Shown one piece after another: positions 34,047 through 42,901 of a stretch of DNA of 64,000 bases. The DNA is from an uncultured Eubacterium sp. (GTDB lineage: Bacteria; Bacillota; Clostridia; Lachnospirales; Lachnospiraceae). A program made the translations under genes and the position numbers. Each line of letters opens with the position of its first letter. The stretch's first letter is position 1. Below the pieces are notes generated by a model. That model was not told the origin of the DNA. It worked only from the letters and a program-made list of their open reading frames with translations, and made no database searches. The DNA is taken from positions 62,001 to 126,000 of the forward strand of contig CAPAOV010000005.1 in the NCBI GenBank assembly GCA_948579355.1, in the 5' to 3' direction.

Positions 34047-34718
34047 ATGAAACAAACGGAAACAAAACCAATAGAAACGCCTGTCTGCTATATCTTTGGC
34101 GCGGGTGAACGGACAAGCTGTGCGGTGAAACCGGCGCCGTCCGACATGGTAATCGCCGCAGACGGCGGCTTTGATTACGTCAATGCCTTAGGATTACATG
34201 CCGACTTTGTGTTAGGCGATTTTGATTCTGTTACGAACCGCCATCTACCGCCGGATTGTATCCGCTATCCTAGTAAAAAGGATGACACCGACCTCGTACT
34301 GGCAGTAAAACTCGGTTTAGAAAAAGGATATACCGAATTTGTTATCTACGGCGGGCTCGGCGGCCGACTTGACCATACGCTCGCTAACATACAGGTTCTG
34401 ACATACATTGCCGGGCAGGGCGCTCACGGTCTTCTTGCGGGAGAAGACTTCGATATTCAGGTTATTACGAATGGCTCTCTTAGTTTTTCCAAAGACTCCC
34501 CCGAAAATACAGCCGGTAACATCTGTTCCGTTTTTTCTCTGAGCGAGGAAAGCAGGAATGTACACATTGAGGGCTTCGAATATGAGGCGTCGGGCATTAC
34601 TCTCACAAACTCTTTTCCGCTTGGTATCAGCAATACGTTTACCGGCAGGAACGCTTATATAAGCGTGGAAAAGGGAACGTTAGCCATCCTTTCCTATCGG
34701 CAGCCACTTTGCACCTAA
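34047..34718 (+). CDS. thiN: Thiamine diphosphokinase
   Basis: A 223-residue enzyme that makes thiamine diphosphate from thiamine and ATP. The catalytic half has ADGGFDYV, GDFDSV and KDDTDLVLAVKLG, then GGLGGRLDHTLANI. The C-terminal half is the small beta domain. The ATG at 34047 is preferred over a GTG three codons earlier because GGGAG lies 8 nt upstream. It is divergent from hprK and stands alone. No TPP riboswitch was seen. Confidence 0.93.
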   Translation: MKQTETKPIETPVCYIFGAGERTSCAVKPAPSDMVIAADGGFDYVNALGLHADFVLGDFDSVTNRHLPPDCIRYPSKKDDTDLVLAVKLGLEKGYTEFVIYGGLGGRLDHTLANIQVLTYIAGQGAHGLLAGEDFDIQVITNGSLSFSKDSPENTAGNICSVFSLSEESRNVHIEGFEYEASGITLTNSFPLGISNTFTGRNAYISVEKGTLAILSYRQPLCT

Positions 34719-34797
34719 AAAGGAAAAATCCACTAATCCCCAGCAGTCTTGCGGGTAATTCCCGACTTCTGCCAAGCGGTTAGTGGATTGCCTTTTT
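34718..34797 (+). terminator. Nested terminator after thiN
   Basis: Outer arms AAAAAGG/CCTTTTT and AATCCACTAA (34727-34736)/TTAGTGGATT (34780-34789) enclose an inner stem around CGGG/CCCG. A T run closes it. It begins on the thiN stop codon and ends at the stop of the converging secreted-protein gene, so it can serve both. It shares its outer arm with the hairpin after dinB. Confidence 0.82.
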
Positions 34798-36844
34798 AAT
34801 CTAATTTTAACTTCACTGCTACAATCTGGTCTATCGGATTCATACTCTGACCTTTTCCGTCCGTACCCTCTAAATATTTGGCAGCCGCTGATTCAAATAT
34901 CATGTACACTTCTTCGCCTACCATTTCTACCTCTTCTACCATCGGCGGAAGAGCTACTGCCAGTTCCATTTCTCCCATTCCGGATGGATTGTCCGCTTCC
35001 GTTTCTCCATAGACAAGCAGTTGGGAAATAAATTTCTTCTTAGTCGTATTGCGTCCATAAGAACAACTAAAAATCGTTTTGCCCGACTTCGTAAAAGTCA
35101 CTCCCTGCACGTACGGCGGAATGATGCGGAATACAATTTCGCCACGGGTTCCAATGACTAACTTATCCGTCAGCACTTCTGTTTTTTCTATCTGTACGGA
35201 AGAACCGGATACCGTGTCCTGCTGCAAAACAGTACGGTGGATTTCGACTTCTACCCTATCGCCATCTTTACATTTGGCAAGTAAGTTTTCTAACTGCTCA
35301 CCTGTCTCTATCCGCTGGCCTCCGGCCTTATACAAAATATCTCCCTTTTTCAAATCCTGTGTTGCCAGAACGCCCGTGTTACGGTACACTTCATCTACAA
35401 CAACTACCTTTTCTTCTTTCGTTTCCCCGTTCTGCTCTATCTCCCTCGTCTCATCTGACGTATGAACTCCCAGATAATCTTCGATTGCCGTATTATTGAT
35501 TCGCCGCACTTGTGATAATGTACCGTTTTTATATTCATAGGCATACATTTTCGCCTCGTTTGTAGCGTCGTTATCCGTCTCTTCCTCATCCTCTTCATCG
35601 TTGGCATTCTGACTCAATGCGGTATCGCTAAACTGCGCCACCCATATATATCCGTCTTTCTCGCAATAAGAAATGGTCGATGGTTTTGTCGGTATCTTTT
35701 GCAGATTGGCCGTACTGGAAAGTATGCAGGATTTCTTTCCGGCCGCATATTGTTTCAATTCCGAATAAGTAATTTTCTGCAAGGAATACAGTCCCGTCAC
35801 TTTATCTTTCTTGGAGTGACAAACCCATACATTTTTGTTTTTGCTGTCATACGTGATACCGCCGACGTGCGTTTTCTGGTCTTTCAACACTAACGTACGC
35901 AAATACTCTCCCGTCTTATTGTTATAAATAAAGATACAGCTATTGTGGATGCTATCCATGCAGTACGCCGTTGTCAGCATATAATCTCCGGCAATGCAAA
36001 TTCCCTGCGGGCAAAGATTATTGCACTGCACGTATTCTTTAATCCAATCGTCATCCGCCGTCGGAGCAAGGCCCGGCACCTGATATTTTGACACGACCGA
36101 CCAATCCAAATCCGTCAGTTTCTTTGTCTCACAGGCATAAGGAAGCGTCGGATATTTATAATTTTTTATACTCTCCACCGTGTTTACTTTGCGAACCGGC
36201 TTTTTGTTAATCGTTACGGTGACGGTTTTTGACGCCGCCTTATAATAAGCGGTAGCCGGAACACTCATTTTCACTTTCGCCGTTGCTTTTTTGATTGTAT
36301 CCTTTGTCTGTTTGGACAGATTTTTACAACCTTTGTCAAACTTCTTAACGATAGTTACCTTTCCTGTTTTCGTCACTTTTATTACGCTTGACGTGCTACA
36401 GGAATAGGTGACGGTTCCGGAACCTTTAGATGGTTTCGCTACGATTTGGAATGCGCCGTCTCCCTCTACGGCAGAATATGAACTTCGCGCCGGAACGAGT
36501 TTGCGGCTCGCTTTTTTTATTTTAAATGTTTTTGTTTTCTTTCCCTGATATTTTTTCCCCTTTTTCGCTTTTACGGTAACTTTCGCTGTTCCCGGTTTTT
36601 TGTTTTTTGTATATTTTACGGTATAATATTTTTTCTTTACTTTCTTCTTTCCAAGCTTCACTGTAACGGCTGGTTTTTTCTTTTTCCCGTCGTAAGTGTA
36701 ACTTTTTTTGGAGAGAGTAATTTTTGCTTTTGACAACGACTTCTTCTTTGCCGCCATTGCCTTTTGACCATTGGCCCCCGCCAATGCAAGCGATGCAATT
36801 AAAGCAAACGCTCCCACTATCCATGCTTTCTTAACTGCTTTCAT
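34796..36844 (-). CDS. Secreted Lys-rich protein with propeller-like repeats and an inserted PDZ domain
   Basis: A 682-residue exported protein. Signal peptide 1-31. Residues 33-115 are extremely Lys-rich (KKKSLSKAKITLSKKSYTYD, TVKLGKKKVKKKYYTVKY), in the style of surface Ig-like domains, followed by a second Ig-like region to 215. From 240 on, strands such as VGGITYDSKNKNVWVCHS, STISYCEKDGYIWVAQF and VQGVTFTKSGKTIFSCSYG suggest beta-propeller blades. Within it, residues about 456-565 form an HtrA-like PDZ domain (YLGV, then TGVLATQDLKKGDILYKAGGQ). There is no sortase motif. It may bind wall polymers and peptides; the function is unknown. The Lys-rich module resembles that of the GH10 xylanase at 61432. 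Confidence 0.72.
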   Translation of the reverse strand: MKAVKKAWIVGAFALIASLALAGANGQKAMAAKKKSLSKAKITLSKKSYTYDGKKKKPAVTVKLGKKKVKKKYYTVKYTKNKKPGTAKVTVKAKKGKKYQGKKTKTFKIKKASRKLVPARSSYSAVEGDGAFQIVAKPSKGSGTVTYSCSTSSVIKVTKTGKVTIVKKFDKGCKNLSKQTKDTIKKATAKVKMSVPATAYYKAASKTVTVTINKKPVRKVNTVESIKNYKYPTLPYACETKKLTDLDWSVVSKYQVPGLAPTADDDWIKEYVQCNNLCPQGICIAGDYMLTTAYCMDSIHNSCIFIYNNKTGEYLRTLVLKDQKTHVGGITYDSKNKNVWVCHSKKDKVTGLYSLQKITYSELKQYAAGKKSCILSSTANLQKIPTKPSTISYCEKDGYIWVAQFSDTALSQNANDEEDEEETDNDATNEAKMYAYEYKNGTLSQVRRINNTAIEDYLGVHTSDETREIEQNGETKEEKVVVVDEVYRNTGVLATQDLKKGDILYKAGGQRIETGEQLENLLAKCKDGDRVEVEIHRTVLQQDTVSGSSVQIEKTEVLTDKLVIGTRGEIVFRIIPPYVQGVTFTKSGKTIFSCSYGRNTTKKKFISQLLVYGETEADNPSGMGEMELAVALPPMVEEVEMVGEEVYMIFESAAAKYLEGTDGKGQSMNPIDQIVAVKLKLD

Positions 36845-36977
36845 ATTTAACCGTTCCTTTCCCTCTTCTTTTCGCTGTTGATAAACTGCACAACTGCCCG
36901 AAAAGAAATGAGACCAAATAGCCGTTCCTCTCAGGCAGTTCTATTAAATCACGTAATAATGGCAAAACATCGTCAAC

Positions 36978-38090
36978 TTACTTACAATTAACCCACATCG
37001 TCGGACGGATGCAGGCGCCGTTTCGCTCTACCGGAAATCCGTAATCAATAATATCCACTTCTTTTTCCTTGTCCCCTGTCTGACCCAATGCGGAAACGTA
37101 AGTAGTCGTATCTTTTTCCTTTCCCGGTGTGCGCAGCCGCATTGTCTTTAACTTCGTCCCCAACTGTTTGCGGTATTGTCGGACTTCGTCCTCATTCATA
37201 ATAAATATCTTATCGGTTGTCGCCCCGCCGCCTCCGGTCTGATATGTTTCATTGTTGTTACACGTCACCTGTGTATCCATAATAATGCTTCTCTCCAGCG
37301 GCGAAAATGTCTGCTCAAGAAACGTCTTATTTAACTCCTGACGCAGTGCGCACTGCTCCCATGTAACCGGCTCGTCCGTATTGTGATAAGGGATGTCATT
37401 TATCGCACTCTGTTTTGTCAGCAGTACAGCATCCTCCTGCTTGTCCACAACAATCCACGAACAATCTGTCCGAACCGTCTCTCCTTTAGCATTTATAACA
37501 GGCGTAGCCCCGAATTTAACAATATGCCCCTTTTTCGTGTCACGAATTATCTTTTTTTGTATTTGCATCATACGCGCTTTGCTGTCTTTGTAATCGCCCA
37601 ACGACACATAGGAGGATTTTGCCCACTGTGTAAATCCCGCCGCCTCGCCTATTCTGGCAATCTGATATCTTGTTGCGTCCACTTGATAACAGATGGTAAA
37701 TCCGATAATAAGTACAAGCGCAGCAATCGCTACCCACTTGCTGGCGCTTTTTTTCCTGCCCTTTTCCCGTGTCTCCCTCTCTTTTGCCGACGTCGTAACC
37801 GTACGAGACTCCTCCACACGTTCCGTCGCATGGTTCTTTTTCCACTCTTCTGCCAAAACTTCACACTCCTGACTGAGCGCAGCGCACTGCTCACAGCCCT
37901 CAAACGGAGTCTCTTTCCCAATTTCAGCCAATTCAGCAAAAGATTTTACCAGATACTTATATACATCATAAACATCCTGCTCTACATACATACAGCGAGT
38001 TGCCTTTTTCAGCGTTTTTAACTGAACAAATTTCTCTCCCGGTGTCAGTTCAACGACTTGCTTTTTTTTCTTTTTCTGATTCTTTGCCAT
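36978..38090 (-). CDS. DUF6273-domain membrane protein
   Basis: A 370-residue protein. The N-terminus is basic (KNQKKKKK) and helical to about 115, then one membrane helix at 118-137. The C-terminal domain (about 170-370) fits DUF6273: SWIVVDKQEDAVLLTKQSAI, PVTWEQCALRQELNKTFLEQTFSPLERSIIMDTQV and DKIFIMNEDEVRQY. DUF6273 is common in Lachnospiraceae and is related to domains in surface and formylglycine-type proteins; its role is unknown. A 120-bp gap containing no clear terminator follows it. Upstream lies the large palindrome at 38210. Confidence 0.78.
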   Translation of the reverse strand: MAKNQKKKKKQVVELTPGEKFVQLKTLKKATRCMYVEQDVYDVYKYLVKSFAELAEIGKETPFEGCEQCAALSQECEVLAEEWKKNHATERVEESRTVTTSAKERETREKGRKKSASKWVAIAALVLIIGFTICYQVDATRYQIARIGEAAGFTQWAKSSYVSLGDYKDSKARMMQIQKKIIRDTKKGHIVKFGATPVINAKGETVRTDCSWIVVDKQEDAVLLTKQSAINDIPYHNTDEPVTWEQCALRQELNKTFLEQTFSPLERSIIMDTQVTCNNNETYQTGGGGATTDKIFIMNEDEVRQYRKQLGTKLKTMRLRTPGKEKDTTTYVSALGQTGDKEKEVDIIDYGFPVERNGACIRPTMWVNCK

Positions 38091-38209
38091 TTCAGAATCC
38101 TCCTTAGTTTCAGCCTTTCCAGCCCATTTCCAATGTTATCTCGTACAGATTTCTTATTATTATACCATACTTTCCCTATTTTTATCAACTTTTTGACACA
38201 ATTCTCAAA

Positions 38210-38598
38210 GCAATCTCCTAATAATTTGTCATTTTTAGGGCAGCGGGTATCATGCGGTATCTCATCCGGTATCCACTCCCCGCGAAAAATACATTATTTC
38301 TTTTGTTTACAGAAGTCTTTCGCCGCCCCCTCGCAAACTCGCTGTCTACTGTCGTTTTTTCCTGACTTTTGCAGCATTGACCGCTCGCCGGTTCTTACGC
38401 ACCGCTGCGTAGCGGTCTAGTGCAAACGGGCTGTCAAAAGTCAGGAAAAAACGACAGCAGACATCTCAGACAATGCTCGGGCGGCGCTCTGTAAACGAAA
38501 AAAAATAATAATTTTTCGGGGAGTGATACAAGGACAACAATACCGCATGATACCCGCGCAGTACACAAATTCGTGGAGACAAATTATTAGGAGATTGC
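38210..38598. repeat. 389-bp foldback palindrome
   Basis: The ends match perfectly as 21-bp arms (38210-38230 and 38578-38598). Further in are perfect 17-bp arms (38243-38259/38541-38557), near-perfect arms at 38273-38290/38511-38525, AT-rich and TTTACAGA/TCTGTAAA arms around 38305-38312, and perfect 23-bp arms at 38349-38371/38435-38457. The loop holds its own small hairpin ACCGCT/AGCGGT near 38401-38416. No coding frame fits. It fills most of the 640-bp gap between the DUF6273 and secDF genes. No target-site duplication was found. It may be a MITE-like element or a long structured RNA. Confidence 0.9.
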
Positions 38599-38632
38599 CC
38601 TAACGATTCTGCATCGTCTACTCAAAAGAAAA

Positions 38633-38661
38633 CCTGCCGGCAGAACTCATCTGCTGACAGG
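38633..38661 (-). terminator. Terminator of secDF
   Basis: On the minus strand CCTGTCAGCAG and CTGCCGGCAGG pair with one mismatch around a 7-nt loop, followed by TTTTCTTTT. It lies 70 bp past the secDF stop. Confidence 0.75.
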
Positions 38662-38730
38662 AACTCTTTTTTATATTTGAGCGGAAAGATAAAATAATTC
38701 CGCTATCTGTATTCCAACATGAAACGCAAT

Positions 38731-41001
38731 TTATTTCTTCTTTGAATACGTGACGCCTTTCTTCTCTTTTTCTCCCTTTCCGGACAAAAGATACCACAAT
38801 GGAGAAGCGACACAAACCGATGAATAACATCCGCTTATAATACCGACAATCAACGGTATTGCAAACTGGCGTATTGAATCTACACCAAGCACAGCCAGTA
38901 CAAATACCATAATAAATGTCGTCACGGAAGTATTAATGGAACGTGATAATGTCTCCGTAATACTCTTATTGATTACCTCTGCCAGACTGGTGCGGGAAGA
39001 AGCTTTCTGACGGTTCTCACGTATACGGTCAAATATGACTATCGTATCATTTATCGAATAACCGACTATCGTCAACATACAGGCGATAAATGTACCGCCC
39101 ACTGGAATGATAGCGCTGGCAACGACATAAACGGTAAGCACAACAATAACGTCATGCACTAAGGCCAGTACCGCACTGACACCGGTAGCAAGTTTCCGGA
39201 AACGAATCCAAATATACAGAAGCATACACAGCGTAGCAATCAATGTTGCCACGAGAGCGTCTACTTTCATCTCGTCACTGACGGAACCGCTGATAAATGA
39301 CGTCTCAATGCTCTTTTCCTCGTCCACTTTAAAATGACTTGCCAACTGCGTCTTCAACTGCGCTGCTTTTTCTTCGCTCAACTCATTCGTGCGAACAACC
39401 AGCTTTGTATTATCCGAGACGGATATCTCTGGCAATTCTCCCGTCACTTCTTTTGTAATGCTCTCTGCTGCCGATTTATCATCTTCCGTCACAGCAGCTC
39501 CGTCCGCCAGTGCAACGGTCGTCGAATTACCGCCGGCAAAGTCCAGACTATAATTGAACAGCGGGCCGCCGGATACGGCACGGATTACCAATCCGCCAAT
39601 ACATACCGCAAAGACAATTCCTGAAACAATAACATATTTTTTCCAGTTGCCGATAAAATTAATTACCTTACGCTCTTTTTGTATACCGTACAGTTTAACA
39701 TTTGTACAGCCCAGTGCACAAAAAGCATTCATTAACATTCTCGTAATGAAGATGGCCGTAAACATGGAAAGTATAATACCAATTCCCAATGTCAGTGCAA
39801 AACCCTTAACAGTACCCGTACCCTTAAGGTATAACACCAGAGCCGCAATCAACGTCGTTACGTTACCATCAATAATCGCTGACAAAGCCTTGGAAAAACC
39901 ATTCTTTATCGCTGATGAAACCGTCTTTCCGGTTGCCAGTTCCTCACGAATACGCGTAAAGATGATACAGTTGGCGTCTACCGCCATACCAATACTCAAC
40001 ACGATACCGGCAATACCCGGCAAAGTCAGGGTGACATTTAAGCCATTGAGGGCAAGCAGCATAGCTCCTACATAAAAAATCAAGGCGATGCCGGCAGCTA
40101 CCCCCGGTACACGGTACATAACAATCATAAAGATAATGACTAATATCAGACCAATCACACCGGCCAGCAAACTTGTGTTTAACGCCTGACTACCGAGTGT
40201 GGCGCCTACAATATTATCATGGATGTTTTCCAACTCTAACGGCAGGGCGCCAATACGAAGTGTCGAAGCCAACTGGTCGGCTTCTTCAAACGTAAATTTA
40301 CCTTCAATCACACACTCGCCATCGGAAATCTCGGATTTCAGTGACGGTGCGGAAACCATTTTTTCATCATAGACAATCGCCAACTGCTCGCCTACGTGGT
40401 CGCCGGTAATGGACGCAAATTTCTTTACCCCTTTGCCCTTGAACTTCAACTGAACAACGTTTTGTGTACTTCCCGTACCGTTCCTCTGCTGTGTTCCGGC
40501 ACTTGCGTCTTCAATCATATCTCCTGTCATCAAGACCTTATCTTTTTCATAGACTACTTCATCCCCTTCGGATGGAGTACCGCCATCTTTTTTCTTTAAA
40601 TCCGTAAACAAAATAAACTGCAGCGCTCCCGCCTTACCGAGCTCTTCCAATACTTTTTTGGAATTGCTTACGCCCGGAATATCAATGGTTACTCTGTCGT
40701 TTCCATCCTGATATACGGCAGCTTCCGTACTCTCTAAACTCTCAACACGTTTCTGCATCTTGTAAATTGTATCCGACATTGCCGTCTCTGTTGGCGCTTC
40801 GCCGGTTCTCTTTCCCTTATCGTCTGTCACGTAAGCCTGATAAGTGACACTGACGCCGCCTTTCAAATCTAATCCCAGTCGGATGTTCTTTGCGCTACCA
40901 CGATGTCCGGCTCCTAATCCTTTGCCTGCTACAAAAGCAAATGCAGCAATCAACACCAGGACGAGCAGAATCTGTAATACGCCCTTTACCTTGCTATTCA
41001 T
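38731..41001 (-). CDS. secDF: Protein translocase subunit SecDF (fused SecD and SecF)
   Basis: A 756-residue fusion of SecD (about 1-440) and SecF (about 455-756), which uses the proton gradient to assist Sec-dependent export. SecD shows RLGLDLKGGVSVTYQ, the periplasmic P1 head (about 50-260), and GIVLSIGMAVDANCIIFTRIREE. SecF shows DFAGGNSTTVAL and VGYSINDTIVIFDRIRENR. Twelve membrane segments are expected. The start at 41001 has AAGGAG upstream; the 15-codon longer reading lacks one. The C-terminus is Lys-rich. Confidence 0.95.
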   Translation of the reverse strand: MNSKVKGVLQILLVLVLIAAFAFVAGKGLGAGHRGSAKNIRLGLDLKGGVSVTYQAYVTDDKGKRTGEAPTETAMSDTIYKMQKRVESLESTEAAVYQDGNDRVTIDIPGVSNSKKVLEELGKAGALQFILFTDLKKKDGGTPSEGDEVVYEKDKVLMTGDMIEDASAGTQQRNGTGSTQNVVQLKFKGKGVKKFASITGDHVGEQLAIVYDEKMVSAPSLKSEISDGECVIEGKFTFEEADQLASTLRIGALPLELENIHDNIVGATLGSQALNTSLLAGVIGLILVIIFMIVMYRVPGVAAGIALIFYVGAMLLALNGLNVTLTLPGIAGIVLSIGMAVDANCIIFTRIREELATGKTVSSAIKNGFSKALSAIIDGNVTTLIAALVLYLKGTGTVKGFALTLGIGIILSMFTAIFITRMLMNAFCALGCTNVKLYGIQKERKVINFIGNWKKYVIVSGIVFAVCIGGLVIRAVSGGPLFNYSLDFAGGNSTTVALADGAAVTEDDKSAAESITKEVTGELPEISVSDNTKLVVRTNELSEEKAAQLKTQLASHFKVDEEKSIETSFISGSVSDEMKVDALVATLIATLCMLLYIWIRFRKLATGVSAVLALVHDVIVVLTVYVVASAIIPVGGTFIACMLTIVGYSINDTIVIFDRIRENRQKASSRTSLAEVINKSITETLSRSINTSVTTFIMVFVLAVLGVDSIRQFAIPLIVGIISGCYSSVCVASPLWYLLSGKGEKEKKGVTYSKKK

Positions 41002-41066
41002 GTTCTTTATCTCCTTTTCCTTTCGAACTTCATTGAGTATGTCCATCTAGCATTACTCAAGTGTAT

Positions 41067-41095
41067 AGTATAGCACAAAGACTGTCCTGCTTCAA
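41067..41095 (-). promoter_or_regulatory. Sigma-A promoter of secDF
   Basis: TTGAAG (41090-41095), 17 bp, TATACT (41067-41072) on the minus strand, with an extended TGC before the -10 box, 65 bp before the secDF start. Confidence 0.73.
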
Positions 41096-41165
41096 GACAA
41101 ATTATTAATTCTTCTCTGCGAATGGTACAAAAAGCAAAATTCGGGCATTTCCTCCCGAAAAAACT

Positions 41166-41193
41166 TTGAATATAAGGGAAAAAATGGTATACT
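41166..41193 (+). promoter_or_regulatory. Sigma-A promoter of the PsiE-like gene
   Basis: TTGAAT (41166-41171), 16 bp, TATACT (41188-41193), 54 bp before the start codon at 41248. Confidence 0.65.
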
Positions 41194-41247
41194 GAATTTA
41201 CTGGCTGTATAAAATGGAACGACTTATAAACAGATTAGGGAGGATTT

Positions 41248-41658
41248 ATGACAGACAAATTACGAAAATACGGAAATAAGTTAGGCGAAATTTTAGAGCG
41301 TTTCATGGCAATTATCGTGATTGCGGCCGTCATAATTGCCATCATTTCCCTGTGGGAGCCTTTTTACAACTTTTGGATGCAGCGGACGGAGACAGCTTCG
41401 CTTCGCAGTTTTATGGAGCGGGTACTGGATATTATTATCGGTATTGAGCTGTTTAAAATGCTCTGCCGCCCGGGCGCCGGAACCGTTCTGGAAGTGATGA
41501 TGTTTTGTATTTCCCGACACATGATTGTACACGAAACTTCCGCACTGGAAAATCTTCTGACAATTATCGGCGTCGCCTTAGTAATTATCATCCGAAAGAT
41601 TTTTGTTTCCCCGAAAGAATCAGATTCCTTTTCCCCTACGATAGAAAAAGAGGAATAA
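41248..41658 (+). CDS. PsiE-like phosphate-starvation membrane protein
   Basis: A 136-residue protein with about four membrane segments (20-38, 58-74, 79-92, 100-115). The arrangement ISLWEPFYNFW, LDIIIGIELFKML and ISRHMIVHE fits the PsiE family, named from a phosphate-starvation-inducible E. coli gene of unknown function. It stands alone, with its own promoter and a strong terminator that begins inside its last codons. No Pho box was recognised. Confidence 0.78.
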   Translation: MTDKLRKYGNKLGEILERFMAIIVIAAVIIAIISLWEPFYNFWMQRTETASLRSFMERVLDIIIGIELFKMLCRPGAGTVLEVMMFCISRHMIVHETSALENLLTIIGVALVIIIRKIFVSPKESDSFSPTIEKEE

Positions 41659-41685
41659 GCGTCCATACGCTTATTCCTCTTTTTA
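41649..41685 (+). terminator. Terminator of the PsiE-like gene
   Basis: Perfect 13-bp arms (41649-41661 and 41668-41680) with a 6-nt loop and a TTTTTATTT tail. The stop codon lies in the first arm. It can also work for rubrerythrin on the other strand, whose stop is about 20 bp away. Confidence 0.9.
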
Positions 41686-41706
41686 TTTCATTCTGCCACT
41701 TTTCTC

Positions 41707-42249
41707 TTATCCAAAATATCTCTTCAGCAAGCCCTCAAATGCTTTTCCATGTCTTGCCTCGTCTTTTGCCATTTCATGCACGGTGTCATGGATGGCATCC
41801 AAATCTGCTGCCTTAGCTCTCTTGGCAAGGTCAAATTTACCTGCCGTAGCGCCATTCTCTGCGTCAACACGCATCTCCAGATTCTTCTTTGTCGAATCCG
41901 TAACTACCTCTCCGAGCAGTTCTGCAAACTTAGCGGCATGCTCTGCCTCTTCCCAAGCAGCTTTCTCATAGTACAAACCTACTTCCGGATATCCCTCGCG
42001 ATGAGCAACACGCGCCATTGCCAGATACATACCTACCTCAGAGCACTCGCCCTCAAAGTTTGCACGCAGGTCAGCAACAATATCCTCACTCACGCCTTTG
42101 GCAACGCCTACTACATGCTCTGCTGCCCACTCTCTCTCGCCATCTTGTAACTTGAACTTCTCTGCTGGAGCCTTACATACCGGACACTGCTCCGGTGCGC
42201 TTTCTCCCTCATAAACATAACCACATACGGTACATACAAATTTTTTCAT
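41707..42249 (-). CDS. Reverse rubrerythrin (NADH-dependent peroxide scavenger type)
   Basis: A 180-residue protein. A rubredoxin domain stands at the N-terminus ([17 protein letters not shown]; iron held by four Cys), followed by a ferritin-like di-iron domain (about 50-180; [34 protein letters not shown]). This reversed domain order defines reverse rubrerythrins of Clostridia, which reduce H2O2 and O2 in the cytoplasm. It lies 32 bp after the perR-like gene and is probably derepressed by peroxide from the same promoter. Confidence 0.95.
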   Translation of the reverse strand: MKKFVCTVCGYVYEGESAPEQCPVCKAPAEKFKLQDGEREWAAEHVVGVAKGVSEDIVADLRANFEGECSEVGMYLAMARVAHREGYPEVGLYYEKAAWEEAEHAAKFAELLGEVVTDSTKKNLEMRVDAENGATAGKFDLAKRAKAADLDAIHDTVHEMAKDEARHGKAFEGLLKRYFG

Positions 42250-42281
42250 GATAAATTCTCTCCTTATATATTATTTTTTTA

Positions 42282-42692
42282 TTATAACCGCTTTCCATTC
42301 GATTTAAACGGTTTTAAACACTTTTCGCAGGCGCCGTAGAAATAGATTTCATGTCCGTCTATCCGTCCTGCAAAGTTTCTTTTTGCCTCCTCGTCAACCT
42401 GCTCGATGGATACCATCTCGAGGTCAATTACCACACCGCACTGGCGGCAGATAAAATGGTTGTGTGGCTGTATCGTGGCATCATAATGTTCCACACCATC
42501 TCCACAATTTAAACGGAGTATCTCCCCCTGCTCTACTAACAGGTTCAAATTCCGATACACCGTTCCCAAACTGATTTTAGGAAACTCTTTGCGGATTTCC
42601 GTATAAACGTTTTCCGCTGTAGGATGGGAGTTCGTGGAACGTAAGTAAATTAAAACAGCTTCCCGCTGTCTGCTATACTTTAGACCTGACAT
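42282..42692 (-). CDS. Fur-family transcriptional regulator, PerR-like
   Basis: A 136-residue Fur/PerR protein. The N-terminal winged helix (TAENVYTEIRKEFPKISLGTVYRNLNLL) reads DNA. The C-terminal part holds the regulatory metal site around HYDATIQPHNHFIC and the structural zinc Cys pairs CRQC and CEKC. The start at 42692 has AAGGAG upstream; a 23-codon longer reading crosses the promoter. It precedes rubrerythrin, which points to peroxide sensing. A palindromic box at the transcript start suggests autoregulation. Confidence 0.92.
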   Translation of the reverse strand: MSGLKYSRQREAVLIYLRSTNSHPTAENVYTEIRKEFPKISLGTVYRNLNLLVEQGEILRLNCGDGVEHYDATIQPHNHFICRQCGVVIDLEMVSIEQVDEEAKRNFAGRIDGHEIYFYGACEKCLKPFKSNGKRL

Positions 42693-42713
42693 TGTCCACG
42701 CTCCTTTAATAAT

Positions 42714-42761
42714 AGTAATGATTACTGTTATTATGATACACGTATAAAGCAGGTTTGTCAA
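42714..42761 (-). promoter_or_regulatory. Promoter of perR-rubrerythrin with an overlapping Fur/PerR-type box
   Basis: TTGACA (42756-42761), 17 bp, TATCAT (42733-42738) on the minus strand. The perfect 6-1-6 palindrome AGTAATGATTACT (42714-42726) covers the expected transcript start and resembles Fur-family boxes. Bound PerR would block the promoter. Confidence 0.75.
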
Positions 42762-42844
42762 GCTAAATTATTTTTATTTTCTTATTATGAAATTTTTTTT
42801 ATTACAAAATACTGAAAAACCGTATCTATTTCATAATTTTTTCT

Positions 42845-42873
42845 GTCACATTCGACACTTTTCTACATAATAT
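42845..42873 (+). promoter_or_regulatory. Candidate sigma-E (mother-cell) promoter of cotJABC
   Basis: GTCACATT (42845-42852), 13 bp, CATAATAT (42866-42873) resembles the Bacillus sigma-E pattern GTCATATT / CATACA-T, 28 bp before cotJA. The cotJ operon of B. subtilis is sigma-E dependent, so the match is expected. No sigma-A promoter was seen. Confidence 0.55.
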
Positions 42874-42901
42874 AGGATAACAAAAAAAATAAGGAGTTTC
42901 T

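Noticed and set aside
37383..38021. 212-codon open frame on the plus strand
   Set aside because: Antisense to the DUF6273 gene, which has domain support and a clear membrane helix; the frame is rich in Arg/Leu/Cys as expected for shadow translation.
38210..38598. Insertion sequence with terminal inverted repeats
   Set aside because: No transposase frame and the two halves pair along most of their length, so it is a foldback element rather than an IS.
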